From an uncultured Collinsella sp. (GTDB lineage Bacteria > Actinomycetota > Coriobacteriia > Coriobacteriales > Coriobacteriaceae): DNA of 7,107 nucleotides. The position numbers were made by a program, and so were the translations under genes. The notes beneath the pieces were generated by a model. The model was given only the letters and a program-made list of their open reading frames with translations, ran no database searches and was not told the DNA's origin. Below are positions 1 to 6,348 of the stretch, in pieces. The stretch spans positions 1 through 7,107 of the forward strand of contig CAUCXP010000078.1 in the NCBI GenBank assembly GCA_958446785.1. Reading direction: 5' to 3'. Position 1 is the first letter of the stretch. Every line of letters begins with the position of its first letter.

Positions 1-272
1 AGGACATCGAGCGCCTGCAGACGATCATCTTTTTGGAAACCACGACCAATGGCATCCGTCGCCAGGTCATGGAACGCGTTTGCCTGCCACGCCGCTTTGA
101 GCAGGTGACGACGCCATGGGGCGAGGTGTCCGTCAAGGTGGCCACCCTGCCCGACGGCAGCGAGCGTGCAGCGCCCGAGTACGAGGACTGCGCCCGCCTT
201 GCCCGTGAGTGCGACGTGCCGCTCCAGCGCGTGATGCAGGCGGCACAAGCCTCGGCACTGCGATTTGAGTAA
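1..272 (+). CDS. larC: LarC, nickel-pincer cofactor nickel chelatase, C-terminal part (5' end outside window)
   Basis: The reading frame is open from base 3 with no stop before TAA at 270-272, so 89 C-terminal residues are visible; the TTG at 33 is internal, not a start. LarC inserts nickel into the pyridinium bis-thiocarboxylate mononucleotide to complete the nickel-pincer cofactor of lactate racemase and related enzymes, in the cytoplasm. The recognised family pattern is an E-T-T-T-x-G-I-R segment, an R-x-C-L-P-R-R segment, a V-T-T-P-W-G-E-V-x-V-K strand and the characteristic A-P-E-Y-E-D-C followed by a C-D-V-P-L helix near the end. In Lactiplantibacillus larC is made by a programmed frameshift between larC1 and larC2; that site would lie upstream and cannot be seen here. 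No larA, larB or larE is in the window. It ends 55 nt before yfcE, with no terminator seen between. Confidence 0.85.
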   Translation, partial: DIERLQTIIFLETTTNGIRRQVMERVCLPRRFEQVTTPWGEVSVKVATLPDGSERAAPEYEDCARLARECDVPLQRVMQAAQASALRFE

Positions 273-327
273 CGCGGCCGGTGGCACGCCACGTCCAGCC
301 CCATCAACCCCACCCGAAAGGACCACC

Positions 328-876
328 ATGAAATACCTCATCGCTTCCGACATCCACGGCTCGGCATACTGGACCGAGCGTCTGGTCGCCGCCATCGAAT
401 CCGAGCAGCCCGACCGCATCGTGCTGCTGGGCGACCTGCTCTACCACGGCCCGCGCAACGACCTGCCGCGCGACTACGCTCCCAAGCGCGTGATCCCGAT
501 GCTCAACGCCCTGGCCGACCGCATCATCGCGGTGCGCGGCAACTGCGACGCTGAGGTCGACCAGATGGTCCTCGACTTTCCCGTCATGGCCGACTACGCC
601 ACGCTGTTCGACGAGGCCGGCCGCGAGTTGTTCCTGACGCACGGCCACGTCTTTGGCGCCGGCGTGCACAACAGCGTCGACCACGCGCCCGCGCTGCCCG
701 AGGGCTCCGCGCTCGCCTACGGCCATACGCACATCAAGGTTAACGAGGAGAGCGCCGCGCACCCGGGCCTGTGGCTCTTCAACCCCGGCAGCGTGAGCAT
801 CCCCAAGGACGGCACGCACAGCTACGGCATCTACGAGGACGGCGCGTTCCGCCACGTGATCCTGGAGGAGGACTAA
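328..876 (+). CDS. yfcE: YfcE-type metallophosphodiesterase
   Basis: A 182-residue cytoplasmic calcineurin-like phosphoesterase, close in length to Escherichia coli YfcE (184). All metal-site blocks are present in order: S-D-I-H-G (D8, H10), L-L-G-D-L-L (D36) followed by Y-H-G-P-R-N, V-R-G-N-C-D (N72), L-T-H-G-H (H105) and Y-G-H-T-H (H133, H135), then F-N-P-G-S-V-S-I-P-K. The H-G-P-R-N and G-N-C-D-A-E-V-D-Q-M signatures are those of YfcE rather than of other MJ0936-like phosphatases. E. coli YfcE hydrolyses phosphodiester model substrates with Mn2+; the physiological substrate is not known. The ATG at 328 is chosen because AAAGGA (317-322) lies 5 nt upstream and the protein then starts exactly at the first beta strand; the longer frame from 265 adds an unrelated proline-rich leader. 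mazG follows after 2 nt, so the two are almost certainly co-transcribed. Confidence 0.93.
   Translation: MKYLIASDIHGSAYWTERLVAAIESEQPDRIVLLGDLLYHGPRNDLPRDYAPKRVIPMLNALADRIIAVRGNCDAEVDQMVLDFPVMADYATLFDEAGRELFLTHGHVFGAGVHNSVDHAPALPEGSALAYGHTHIKVNEESAAHPGLWLFNPGSVSIPKDGTHSYGIYEDGAFRHVILEED
864..872 (+). promoter_or_regulatory. Ribosome binding site of mazG inside the end of yfcE
   Basis: GGAGGAGGA lies within the last codons of yfcE, 6 nt before the mazG ATG at 879. It is the strongest Shine-Dalgarno match in the area and fixes the mazG start against the in-frame extension that begins at 771. The arrangement suggests translational coupling of the two genes. Confidence 0.8.
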
Positions 877-878
877 CC

Positions 879-1739
879 ATGGCGCAGCACATGGCTCAGC
901 AAAATGCCGAGGGCTCGCGCGATCTGTCCACGCTAGTCGACGCGTCGACCGAGCTACAGCATCTGGTGCAGACCATCTGGCGTCTGCGTCAGCCCGATGG
1001 CTGCCCGTGGGACCGTGAGCAGACGCACCGCAGCATTGGCAAGAACATGATCGAGGAGGCCTACGAGGCGCTCGACTGCATCGAGGCGGACGACGCGGTT
1101 CACCTACGCGAGGAGCTGGGCGACGTGCTCATGCAGGTCGTGCTGCATGCGCAGATTGCTGCTGACGCTGGCGAGTTTACACTGGCCGACGTGGCGCGTG
1201 ATATCGATGCCAAGCTCATCCGCCGTCATCCGCACGTGTTTGGCGATGTAGATGCCGACAGTTCCGACGAGGTACTCAAGATTTGGGACGAGGTCAAGCT
1301 TGCCGAGAGGGCTGCCAAGGACAAGGCCGTGGCGGCGGGCGAGGCCGCGCCCGAGGGTCTGCTCGATGGCGTGCCCACGCATCTGCCGGCGCTGATGCAG
1401 GCCCAGAAGGTGTCGCGCAAGGCAGCGGCCGTGGGCTTTGAGTGGGAGACGGTCCAGGACGTGTGGGACGAGGTCGCCGAGGAGCGTGCCGAGTTTGAGG
1501 CCGAGGCCCCTGGCTCGCCCGAGCGCGAAATGGAGTTTGGCGATCTGCTCTTTGCCCTGGTCAACGTCGCGCGCAAGGAGGGTATCGACGCCGAGAGCGC
1601 CCTGCGCGCGAGCACGGCCAAGTTTCGCCGTCGCTGGGCTGCGATGGAGCAGATGGCGGCCGATGCCCACGTGGATCTGGCCGAGCTCTCGACCCACGGC
1701 CTCAACGACCTGTGGGATGCCGCAAAGGCGGAGGAGTAA
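879..1739 (+). CDS. mazG: MazG nucleoside triphosphate pyrophosphohydrolase
   Basis: A 286-residue cytoplasmic enzyme that cleaves (d)NTPs to the NMP and pyrophosphate, cleaning the nucleotide pool and, in E. coli and mycobacteria, limiting stress damage. Two MazG repeats are visible. The first (about 28-125) has the full signature: C-P-W-D (42-45), Q-T-H-R-S, an E-E-x-x-E helix (E59, E60, E63) and E-E-L-G-D (E78, E79, D82) followed by V-V-L-H-A. The second (about 175-255) has K-A-A-A-V-G-F-E-W, E-V-A-E-E (198-202) and E-F-G-D-L-L-F-A-L-V-N (E219, D222), typical of the C-terminal domain that is the active one in E. coli MazG. The length is slightly above E. coli MazG (263), owing to an N-terminal extension of about 20 residues and a D/A-rich linker (about 145-160). 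Starting at 879 puts it 6 nt after a strong Shine-Dalgarno. A terminator follows directly. Confidence 0.95.
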   Translation: MAQHMAQQNAEGSRDLSTLVDASTELQHLVQTIWRLRQPDGCPWDREQTHRSIGKNMIEEAYEALDCIEADDAVHLREELGDVLMQVVLHAQIAADAGEFTLADVARDIDAKLIRRHPHVFGDVDADSSDEVLKIWDEVKLAERAAKDKAVAAGEAAPEGLLDGVPTHLPALMQAQKVSRKAAAVGFEWETVQDVWDEVAEERAEFEAEAPGSPEREMEFGDLLFALVNVARKEGIDAESALRASTAKFRRRWAAMEQMAADAHVDLAELSTHGLNDLWDAAKAEE

Positions 1740-1743
1740 GACT

Positions 1744-1789
1744 GCGGGAACGACGGGCTGACGCGCCTCATCGTTCCCGCTAAATTTTT
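1744..1789 (+). terminator. Rho-independent terminator after mazG
   Basis: A perfect 10-bp stem, GCGGGAACGA (1744-1753) with TCGTTCCCGC (1771-1780). A possible inner helix of 4 bp (1755-1758 with 1765-1768, one G-U) sits in the loop. TAAATTTTT (1781-1789) follows. It begins 4 nt after the mazG stop and separates yfcE-mazG from eno. Confidence 0.88.
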
Positions 1790-1810
1790 CGAAAATCAAG
1801 TGTATCCCTC

Positions 1811-1855
1811 GGCTAACTTAGGGCATAATGCAAAAAGTGCGACATGGCTAACTTA
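1811..1855 (+). repeat. Pair of 10-bp direct repeats in the eno promoter region
   Basis: GGCTAACTTA occurs at 1811-1820 and again at 1846-1855, exactly 35 bp apart, on either side of a -10-like CATAAT (1824-1829). The spacing is close to a non-integral number of helical turns (about 3.3). Function is not known; binding sites of a regulator of eno are one possibility. Confidence 0.55.
1824..1829 (+). promoter_or_regulatory. Possible -10 element of the eno promoter
   Basis: CATAAT differs from TATAAT at one base and lies 95 nt upstream of the eno start. No good -35 is visible at 16-18 bp (TGTATC at 1801-1806 is a poor match), so the call is weak. If correct, the eno leader is about 95 nt long and contains the second GGCTAACTTA repeat and the palindrome at 1861-1877. 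Confidence 0.3.
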
Positions 1856-1860
1856 CGGAG

Positions 1861-1877
1861 GTGCACCGACGGTGCAC
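1861..1877 (+). repeat. 17-bp perfect palindrome in the eno leader
   Basis: GTGCACCG (1861-1868), one central A, and CGGTGCAC (1870-1877) are perfect inverted copies. In RNA this can form a 7-bp stem with a GAC triloop. It sits just after GGAGG (1857-1861) and covers the GTG at 1872. It could be a DNA operator or an RNA hairpin in the leader; the sequence alone does not decide. Confidence 0.55.
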
Positions 1878-1916
1878 GGTCAGCCGGTCGCTTGCATCCA
1901 CTACGTTTCCAAGTGA

Positions 1917-3218
<1,302 letters not shown>

Positions 3219-3290
3219 GCACGCGGAGGTCGCGGGGCGGGGAAGACTCGGATTTGCCTTGCTCCAGCCGGGCGCTGTTGAGCACCATTG

Positions 3291-3322
3291 GGCGCTGGGC
3301 CATATGACTCAGCGCCTTTTTT
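3291..3322 (+). terminator. Rho-independent terminator after eno
   Basis: GGCGCTG (3291-3297) pairs with CAGCGCC (3310-3316); the helix can extend by two pairs (3298-3299 with 3308-3309). It is followed by six T (3317-3322). A second copy of the left arm, GGGCGCTG, lies 20 bp upstream (3270-3277 against 3290-3297), so an alternative longer-loop hairpin is possible. Confidence 0.85.
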
Positions 3323-3361
3323 ATGTCGAGCAAAGGCTGGCGAAGGCGGTGCGGGCGCTCG

Positions 3362-3376
3362 TGCTATAACTAGAAT
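3362..3376 (+). promoter_or_regulatory. Possible extended -10 promoter of the divIC-like gene
   Basis: TGCTATAAC (3362-3370) has the TG-n extension and a -10 hexamer TATAAC (3365-3370); an overlapping TAGAAT is at 3371-3376. No convincing -35 is present, which is acceptable for an extended -10. It lies downstream of the eno terminator and 44 nt before the ATG at 3414, where a promoter for the next operon is expected. Confidence 0.4.
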
Positions 3377-3413
3377 ACTTAGCGCAAACAAACCTCAACC
3401 GCACAAGGCGCAC

Positions 3414-4175
3414 ATGGATCAGATTTACGACAACAGGTACTATTCCGCCGGTTCGCGTGAGCCGTCGCCTCGCCGTGCGCGCACGGTGCAGCTCGGTGGG
3501 TCCGCCTACGCCGGCGCCGACCGCTCCATGCAGCGCCCGACAAGTACCTCGCGCCCCAATGCTCAAGTGAATACTTCGACAGATGGACCAGTGCGCCCGG
3601 CACGTTCGTCGCATGCTCAGCGCTCGTCGGCTCAAACGCACGATAGGTCGAGCAGGCCTTCGAACCGTTTTTCGGGCTCGGACTTTATGCACTACGCCAA
3701 CGACAACGCGGTGGTCAAGGCGATCTACGACTTTACCCACGGTCCTCAGCGAGGGCTATTCATCGGCATTGTCGTTGCCCTGGTGCTCGTGAGCCTGTAT
3801 TTCCCCGTGCGCGATCTGTACGTGGCAAAGCGTTCGAGCGATATCTTGGCCAAGCAGGTCGAGATTCGTCAGCAATACAATGATGAGCTGCAAAAAAGCG
3901 TCGACAAACTGCTCTCGGAGGAGGGCATTAAGGATGCGGCGTCCGAGGATCTGGGCCTGGTGATGCCCGGCGAGAAGAGGATTGAAGTGCAGGGCCTGGA
4001 CGACGATTCGGATTCGTCTTCGAGCAAGAAGTCGTCGAACGCCAAGAAGGCCAGCGAAGTTGCCAAGGAAATCGAAGAAGTCGGTAAGGACGCCCCGTGG
4101 TACATCCAGGCGCTCGACATGCTGTTTGGGTTTAACGGTGTCGAGGGCCAGACGGTCGTGTCCAACGGCAAATAG
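3414..4175 (+). CDS. FtsB/DivIC-family septum formation initiator
   Basis: A 253-residue single-pass membrane protein. Residues 1-112 are polar, rich in R, S, P, T and Q and predicted disordered and cytoplasmic. A hydrophobic helix spans about 115-132 (L-F-I-G-I-V-V-A-L-V-L-V-S-L-Y-F); a charged helix able to form a coiled coil follows (about 136-170), then S-E-D-L-G-L-V-M-P-G-E (177-187), matching the A-R-E-x-L-G-x-V-x-P-G-E end motif of FtsB/DivIC. The C-terminal 65 residues carry a D/S/K low-complexity stretch (196-212) and a hydrophobic end. FtsB/DivIC binds FtsL and FtsQ/DivIB and helps activate septal peptidoglycan synthesis. The position between eno and ppx is that of the DivIC-like gene in other Actinomycetota, which supports the call. 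The ATG at 3414 is chosen although only a weak AAGG precedes it; the longer frame from 3288 would begin inside the eno terminator. Both long tails are unusual for the family, which is often about 100-150 residues in other bacteria. Confidence 0.82.
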   Translation: MDQIYDNRYYSAGSREPSPRRARTVQLGGSAYAGADRSMQRPTSTSRPNAQVNTSTDGPVRPARSSHAQRSSAQTHDRSSRPSNRFSGSDFMHYANDNAVVKAIYDFTHGPQRGLFIGIVVALVLVSLYFPVRDLYVAKRSSDILAKQVEIRQQYNDELQKSVDKLLSEEGIKDAASEDLGLVMPGEKRIEVQGLDDDSDSSSSKKSSNAKKASEVAKEIEEVGKDAPWYIQALDMLFGFNGVEGQTVVSNGK

Positions 4176-4195
4176 CGCCCGGAGGGGAGCCCGCA

Positions 4196-5197
4196 ATGGC
4201 AGATTGCAAACGATATAAGGTGGCGGCGATCGATCTGGGAACGGTGTCGTCGCGACTGGTGCTGGCGCAGGTCGAGGGCGGAGCGATCGTGGAATCGTCC
4301 AAGCATACCGAGATTACCGACCTGGGCGAGGGTGTGGACGCGACGGGTCGCTTTTGCGAGGCGGCGGTCGAGCGCGTGCTCGCTGCATGCCGCATGTTTG
4401 TGGACGAGGCGCGTGCCTTTGGGGCCGCGTGCATTTGCACCACATGCACGAGCGCCGCGCGCGATGCATCCAATGCCGCACTGCTGCTGGACGGTCTGCG
4501 TGAGCTGGGGCTCGAACCGCAGGTGATTCCGGGCGAGGTCGAGGCGCGCCTGACGTTTTTTGGCGTGGCGCACGACTTTGCCGGCGAGCGCATCATTGTT
4601 GCCGATTCGGGCGGCGGATCCACGGAGCTCGCGACGGGCGTCTATGCGCCGGAGCGTGGGGTCTTTGCGCTGGAGGGCACGCGTTCGCTGGACATCGGTT
4701 GTCGCCGTGTGACGGAGCGATTTTTCTCGGCACTGCCGCCCGCACGCGGCGAGCTTACTGCCGCTGCCGCGTGGGCGGGCGAGCAGTTCGCTGCCTATTT
4801 TGAGGGCCTGCCGAGCAATTTTGAGCGCGCCGAACGCTTGGTCGCAGTGGGTGGCACCGTCACCACACTCGTGGCGCTCGTTCATGAGCTGGAACCGTAC
4901 GATTCGAGCTTTGTGCACCTGCGCGAGCTTTCGCTGGATCAGGTTTCGGCCGCCATCGATCGTATGTCCACGCTGGATGTGAAAGGTATCGCTGCGCTGC
5001 CGGGTGTGCAACCAAAGCGCGCGGGCGTGATTCTCGCTGGCGCCGTGGTGATTCGCGAACTCATGCGCGCCGGTGGCTACGATGCGCTCACCGTAAGCGA
5101 GAACAGCCTCCTCGCCGGCATGGCCGCTACCATCAACGAGGTTCTCGACGGCGCCATCCCCACCATCGGCTGGACCCCCAGCCTTAGCGCCCTTTAA
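4196..5197 (+). CDS. Ppx/GppA-family exopolyphosphatase or pppGpp phosphohydrolase
   Basis: A 333-residue cytoplasmic phosphatase of the ASKHA (sugar kinase/Hsp70/actin) fold, the short two-domain type that lacks the C-terminal HD domain of E. coli Ppx. Landmarks: A-I-D-L-G-T-V-S-S-R-L (11-21, phosphate-1 loop), T-S-A-A-R-D-A (85-91), P-G-E-V-E-A-R-L (112-119, with E116 aligning with the catalytic glutamate), A-D-S-G-G-G-S-T-E-L (136-145, phosphate-2 loop), D-I-G-C-R-R-V-T-E-R-F (166-176), V-G-G-T-V-T-T-L (218-225) and S-E-N-S-L-L-A-G (301-308). It removes terminal phosphate from polyphosphate or from pppGpp; which one cannot be told by eye. The usual G-T-N-S is G-T-V-S and the usual E-E-A is E-V-E-A here. 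The ATG at 4196 follows GGAGGGGAG (4181-4189) and is 20 nt after the divIC-like gene, so the two form an operon. The DUF501 gene often found between them is absent. Confidence 0.93.
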   Translation: MADCKRYKVAAIDLGTVSSRLVLAQVEGGAIVESSKHTEITDLGEGVDATGRFCEAAVERVLAACRMFVDEARAFGAACICTTCTSAARDASNAALLLDGLRELGLEPQVIPGEVEARLTFFGVAHDFAGERIIVADSGGGSTELATGVYAPERGVFALEGTRSLDIGCRRVTERFFSALPPARGELTAAAAWAGEQFAAYFEGLPSNFERAERLVAVGGTVTTLVALVHELEPYDSSFVHLRELSLDQVSAAIDRMSTLDVKGIAALPGVQPKRAGVILAGAVVIRELMRAGGYDALTVSENSLLAGMAATINEVLDGAIPTIGWTPSLSAL

Positions 5198-5215
5198 CTA
5201 TTCCACTGCAACTTA

Positions 5216-5300
5216 GAGTCCCGCCGGCGTGAAAAAGAAACGAGCCCGCATCCCTTGGGGACACGGGCCCGTAAACAATACGTGGTAGGGGCGGTGGGAC
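5216..5300. repeat. tRNA-T-arm/terminator module, copy A (degenerate)
   Basis: This 85-bp block aligns without gaps to 5413-5497 (about 70 of 85 identical by eye), 197 bp apart. From the + strand it begins with GAGTCCCGCCGGC (the look of a tRNA T-arm and 3' acceptor), continues through a terminator hairpin and ends with TGGTAGGGGCGGTGGGAC, which on the - strand is the 3' end of tRNA-Leu including CCA. In copy A the rest of the tRNA-Leu body is missing, so the tRNA part is a relic. It starts 18 nt after the ppx stop. Confidence 0.7.
5231..5271 (-). terminator. Terminator hairpin of module copy A
   Basis: CGAGCCCG (5241-5248) pairs with CGGGCCCG (5264-5271), with one A-C mismatch; an inner TCCC/GGGA helix lies in the loop. 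On the - strand it is followed by TTTCTTTTTC (complement of 5231-5240), so it reads as a - strand Rho-independent terminator. On the + strand it could slow transcription leaving ppx, but there is no T-run on that side. Confidence 0.65.
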
Positions 5301-5412
5301 GTCTGCGTATTTGCTGCGCAAATCCGCACCGGCTTCGGACGCCTGCTGGCGCCCTCGCCGGCTCGCTGCGGACGCTGCGCGTCCGCTTGACGCTCGCCCC
5401 CCTCGCGGGTTC
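5301..5412. repeat. GC-rich segment with three TGC/TGCT-loop hairpins
   Basis: This stretch holds no credible gene. It contains three successive inverted repeats: ATTTGC-TGC-GCAAAT (5309-5323; extendable to 5305-5327 across one mismatch), CGCC-TGCT-GGCG (5340-5351) and GCGGACGC-TGC-GCGTCCGC (5368-5386). It is framed by CGGTGGGAC (5292-5300) and GTCCCACCG (5415-5423), a 9-bp inverted repeat, so the whole of 5292-5423 could fold into a closed stem with three arms. The right end (5404-5412) is the beginning of a tRNA T-arm on the + strand. Origin unknown; a dispersed intergenic repeat or a decayed insertion next to a tRNA is possible. Confidence 0.5.
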
Positions 5413-5505
5413 GAGTCCCACCGGCATCTAAAAGAAGTGAGCCCGCATCCCTGGGGGACACGGGCTCGAAAGCTCCATATGGTAGGGGCGGTGGGACTCG
5501 AACCC
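5407..5505. repeat. 17-bp inverted T-arm sequences around the tRNA-Leu terminator
   Basis: GGGTTCGAGTCCCACCG (5407-5423) and its exact reverse complement (5489-5505) face each other. The right one is the genuine T-arm and start of the acceptor of tRNA-Leu on the - strand; the left one looks like the T-arm of a tRNA on the + strand, but no matching tRNA body precedes it. This includes module copy B (5413-5497). Confidence 0.7.
5428..5467 (-). terminator. Terminator of tRNA-Leu (module copy B)
   Basis: GAGCCCG (5439-5445) pairs perfectly with CGGGCTC (5461-5467), and TCCC/GGGA pairs inside the loop. On the - strand CTTCTTTTAG (complement of 5428-5437) follows. The hairpin begins 12 nt after the CCA end of tRNA-Leu, the expected place for its terminator. 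Confidence 0.75.
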
Positions 5506-5564
5506 ACAATCCTTGCGGCGAGAGATTTTAAGTCTCCTGCGTATGCCAATTCCGCCACGCCCCC
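5480..5564 (-). tRNA. tRNA-Leu (anticodon UAA)
   Basis: Read on the - strand the gene starts GGGGGCG (5564-5558), which pairs with CGCCCCT before discriminator A (5483) and an encoded CCA (5482-5480). The anticodon stem GGAGA/TCTCT encloses the loop CTTAAAA, giving anticodon TAA, which reads UUA (and possibly UUG) leucine codons. The long variable arm (C-G-C-C-G-C-A-A-G-G-A-T region) is that of a class II tRNA. The T-arm is GTGGG-TTCGAGT-CCCAC. The first acceptor pair is G-U. It lies 31 nt downstream of the - strand membrane-protein gene and is followed by its own terminator. UUA should be a rare codon in this GC-rich genome. Confidence 0.96.
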
Positions 5565-5575
5565 GTGAGACTAGA

Positions 5576-5581
5576 AGTCTA
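5576..5581 (-). promoter_or_regulatory. Possible extended -10 of the tRNA-Leu promoter
   Basis: On the - strand TGC-TAGACT has the TG-n extension and a -10-like hexamer (5581-5576). A start about 7 nt further would fall near 5569, about 5 nt before the mature tRNA 5' end. No clear -35 is seen. It overlaps a small inverted repeat AGACT-TCT-AGTCT. The tRNA may instead be transcribed from the upstream gene. Confidence 0.3.
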
Positions 5582-5595
5582 GCACAAGCCGTCCG

Positions 5596-6219
5596 TTACG
5601 CGTTGACGGCCATCGAGTGTTGGCCCGACTTCTCCAGGAACTCCTGGAACTTGGCTTCGTCGCCCTTGTTCTGGTACTGCAGGGCTAGCAGGTACTCCAA
5701 GCGGCAGCGCTTGACCGGGTCGTCGCCGACATCCTCGAGCATGCGCTCCAGCTCGGGAATGTCGTTGTGGCGCTTGAGGATCATCGTGTCGTACATCAGC
5801 TGACATTCGTGTGCGACTGCCTCGGCCTGACCGCCCTCAAAGCCCTTGATCTCGTGCAGCAGCTCCCTGGACTTTTTGCGGTCCTCCTGGCCAACGTAGT
5901 AGTTAAAGGCTTTGATCACCAGGTCGACGCGCTGCATCTTGGGCAGGTTGAGCCCCAGCAGCAGGTCGAACATCTCGCTGGCGCGCTCGTGGTCCTCGCG
6001 CAGCAGATAGGAGTTCAGACGCAGGTAGTCGCGGTTGTAGCGCGGGTACAGCATGCTGGTGAGTTTACCGTCGAGCAAACGATCGAACTCGTCCCACTGC
6101 TTGGCAGCCATAAGCTGCTGCAGGCGCTTAAACGTGGTGCGTTTTTTGACGCTAAAGAACACCGACACGGCGATGCAGATGATAACGACGGCGGTCCAGA
6201 GTGTGCGGGAATCGGGCAT
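5596..6219 (-). CDS. Membrane-anchored helical-repeat protein of unknown function
   Basis: A 207-residue protein that I do not recognise as a named family. Residues 7-23 (L-W-T-A-V-V-I-I-C-I-A-V-S-V-F-F-S) form one N-terminal hydrophobic anchor, followed by a basic stretch (K-K-R-T-T-F-K-R), so the rest (about 25-207) should be cytoplasmic. That part is entirely helical in pattern, with paired helices of about 34 residues (for example 33-55, 66-90, 95-125, 133-165 and 170-198) like tetratricopeptide repeats, including L-L-A-L-Q-Y-Q-N-K-G-D-E-A-K-F-Q-E-F near the end. A TPR-type scaffold role is an inference. The ATG at 6219 follows AAGGAC on the - strand (6231-6226) with 6 nt spacing. It is transcribed divergently from the EIIB gene and ends 31 nt before tRNA-Leu. 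A + strand frame opposite it has no ribosome binding site and is a shadow. Confidence 0.8.
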   Translation of the reverse strand: MPDSRTLWTAVVIICIAVSVFFSVKKRTTFKRLQQLMAAKQWDEFDRLLDGKLTSMLYPRYNRDYLRLNSYLLREDHERASEMFDLLLGLNLPKMQRVDLVIKAFNYYVGQEDRKKSRELLHEIKGFEGGQAEAVAHECQLMYDTMILKRHNDIPELERMLEDVGDDPVKRCRLEYLLALQYQNKGDEAKFQEFLEKSGQHSMAVNA

Positions 6220-6274
6220 ATTAGGGTCCTTAGTCGCTCGTAAAACAAGCGGTATGACAACACGTACTAGATGT

Positions 6275-6280
6275 ATTATA
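6275..6280 (-). promoter_or_regulatory. Possible -10 of the membrane-protein gene promoter
   Basis: A perfect TATAAT on the - strand (6280-6275), 55 nt upstream of the ATG at 6219. The -35 at 17 bp (TGCTAG) is poor. It is the only consensus -10 in the divergent intergenic region on this strand. Confidence 0.4.
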
Positions 6281-6319
6281 CGCAGCGCGCAAGCAAACTA
6301 GCATAAAAGCTCATCGAGG

Positions 6320-6348
6320 CTGAGTGCCATCGCTCGCTGCGGTACACT
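6320..6348 (+). promoter_or_regulatory. Possible promoter of the EIIB-VOC operon
   Basis: CTGAGT (6320-6325), 17 bp and TACACT (6343-6348) give a weak sigma-70-like pair, 34 nt before the ATG. The -10 overlaps the dyad at 6341-6363. Confidence 0.3.

Noticed and set aside
265..327. N-terminal extension of yfcE overlapping larC
   Set aside because: The extra residues are proline-rich and absent from YfcE; a ribosome binding site sits directly before ATG 328.
1786..1795. TTTTCGAAAA palindrome as an operator
   Set aside because: It overlaps the T-run of the mazG terminator and is short and AT-rich; chance is sufficient.
1811..1829. DtxR/IdeR-type iron box suggested by GGCTAACTTA
   Set aside because: Only one half-site resembles the TTAGGTTAG/CTAACCTAA consensus; the other half is not there and both copies have the same orientation.
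3288..3413. N-terminal extension of the divIC-like protein
   Set aside because: It would begin inside the eno terminator and upstream of the likely promoter.
3869..5011. 380-codon - strand frame opposite the divIC-like gene and ppx
   Set aside because: Antisense shadow; its sequence is low-complexity R/H/Q-rich and the + strand proteins have clear family motifs.
5292..5423. A second complete tRNA gene on either strand
   Set aside because: No D-arm, anticodon arm or matching 5' acceptor could be found between the T-arm fragments; only 3'-end pieces are present.
5184..5568. Open frames of 77-124 codons on both strands across the tRNA region
   Set aside because: Their peptides (for example with V-P-P-P-L-P or V-G-L-E-P-T) are tRNA T-arm and terminator sequence read as protein, a common annotation artefact.
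5767..6243. 158-codon + strand frame opposite the membrane-protein gene
   Set aside because: No start signal and no recognisable domain; the - strand frame has a Shine-Dalgarno, a membrane anchor and regular helical repeats.
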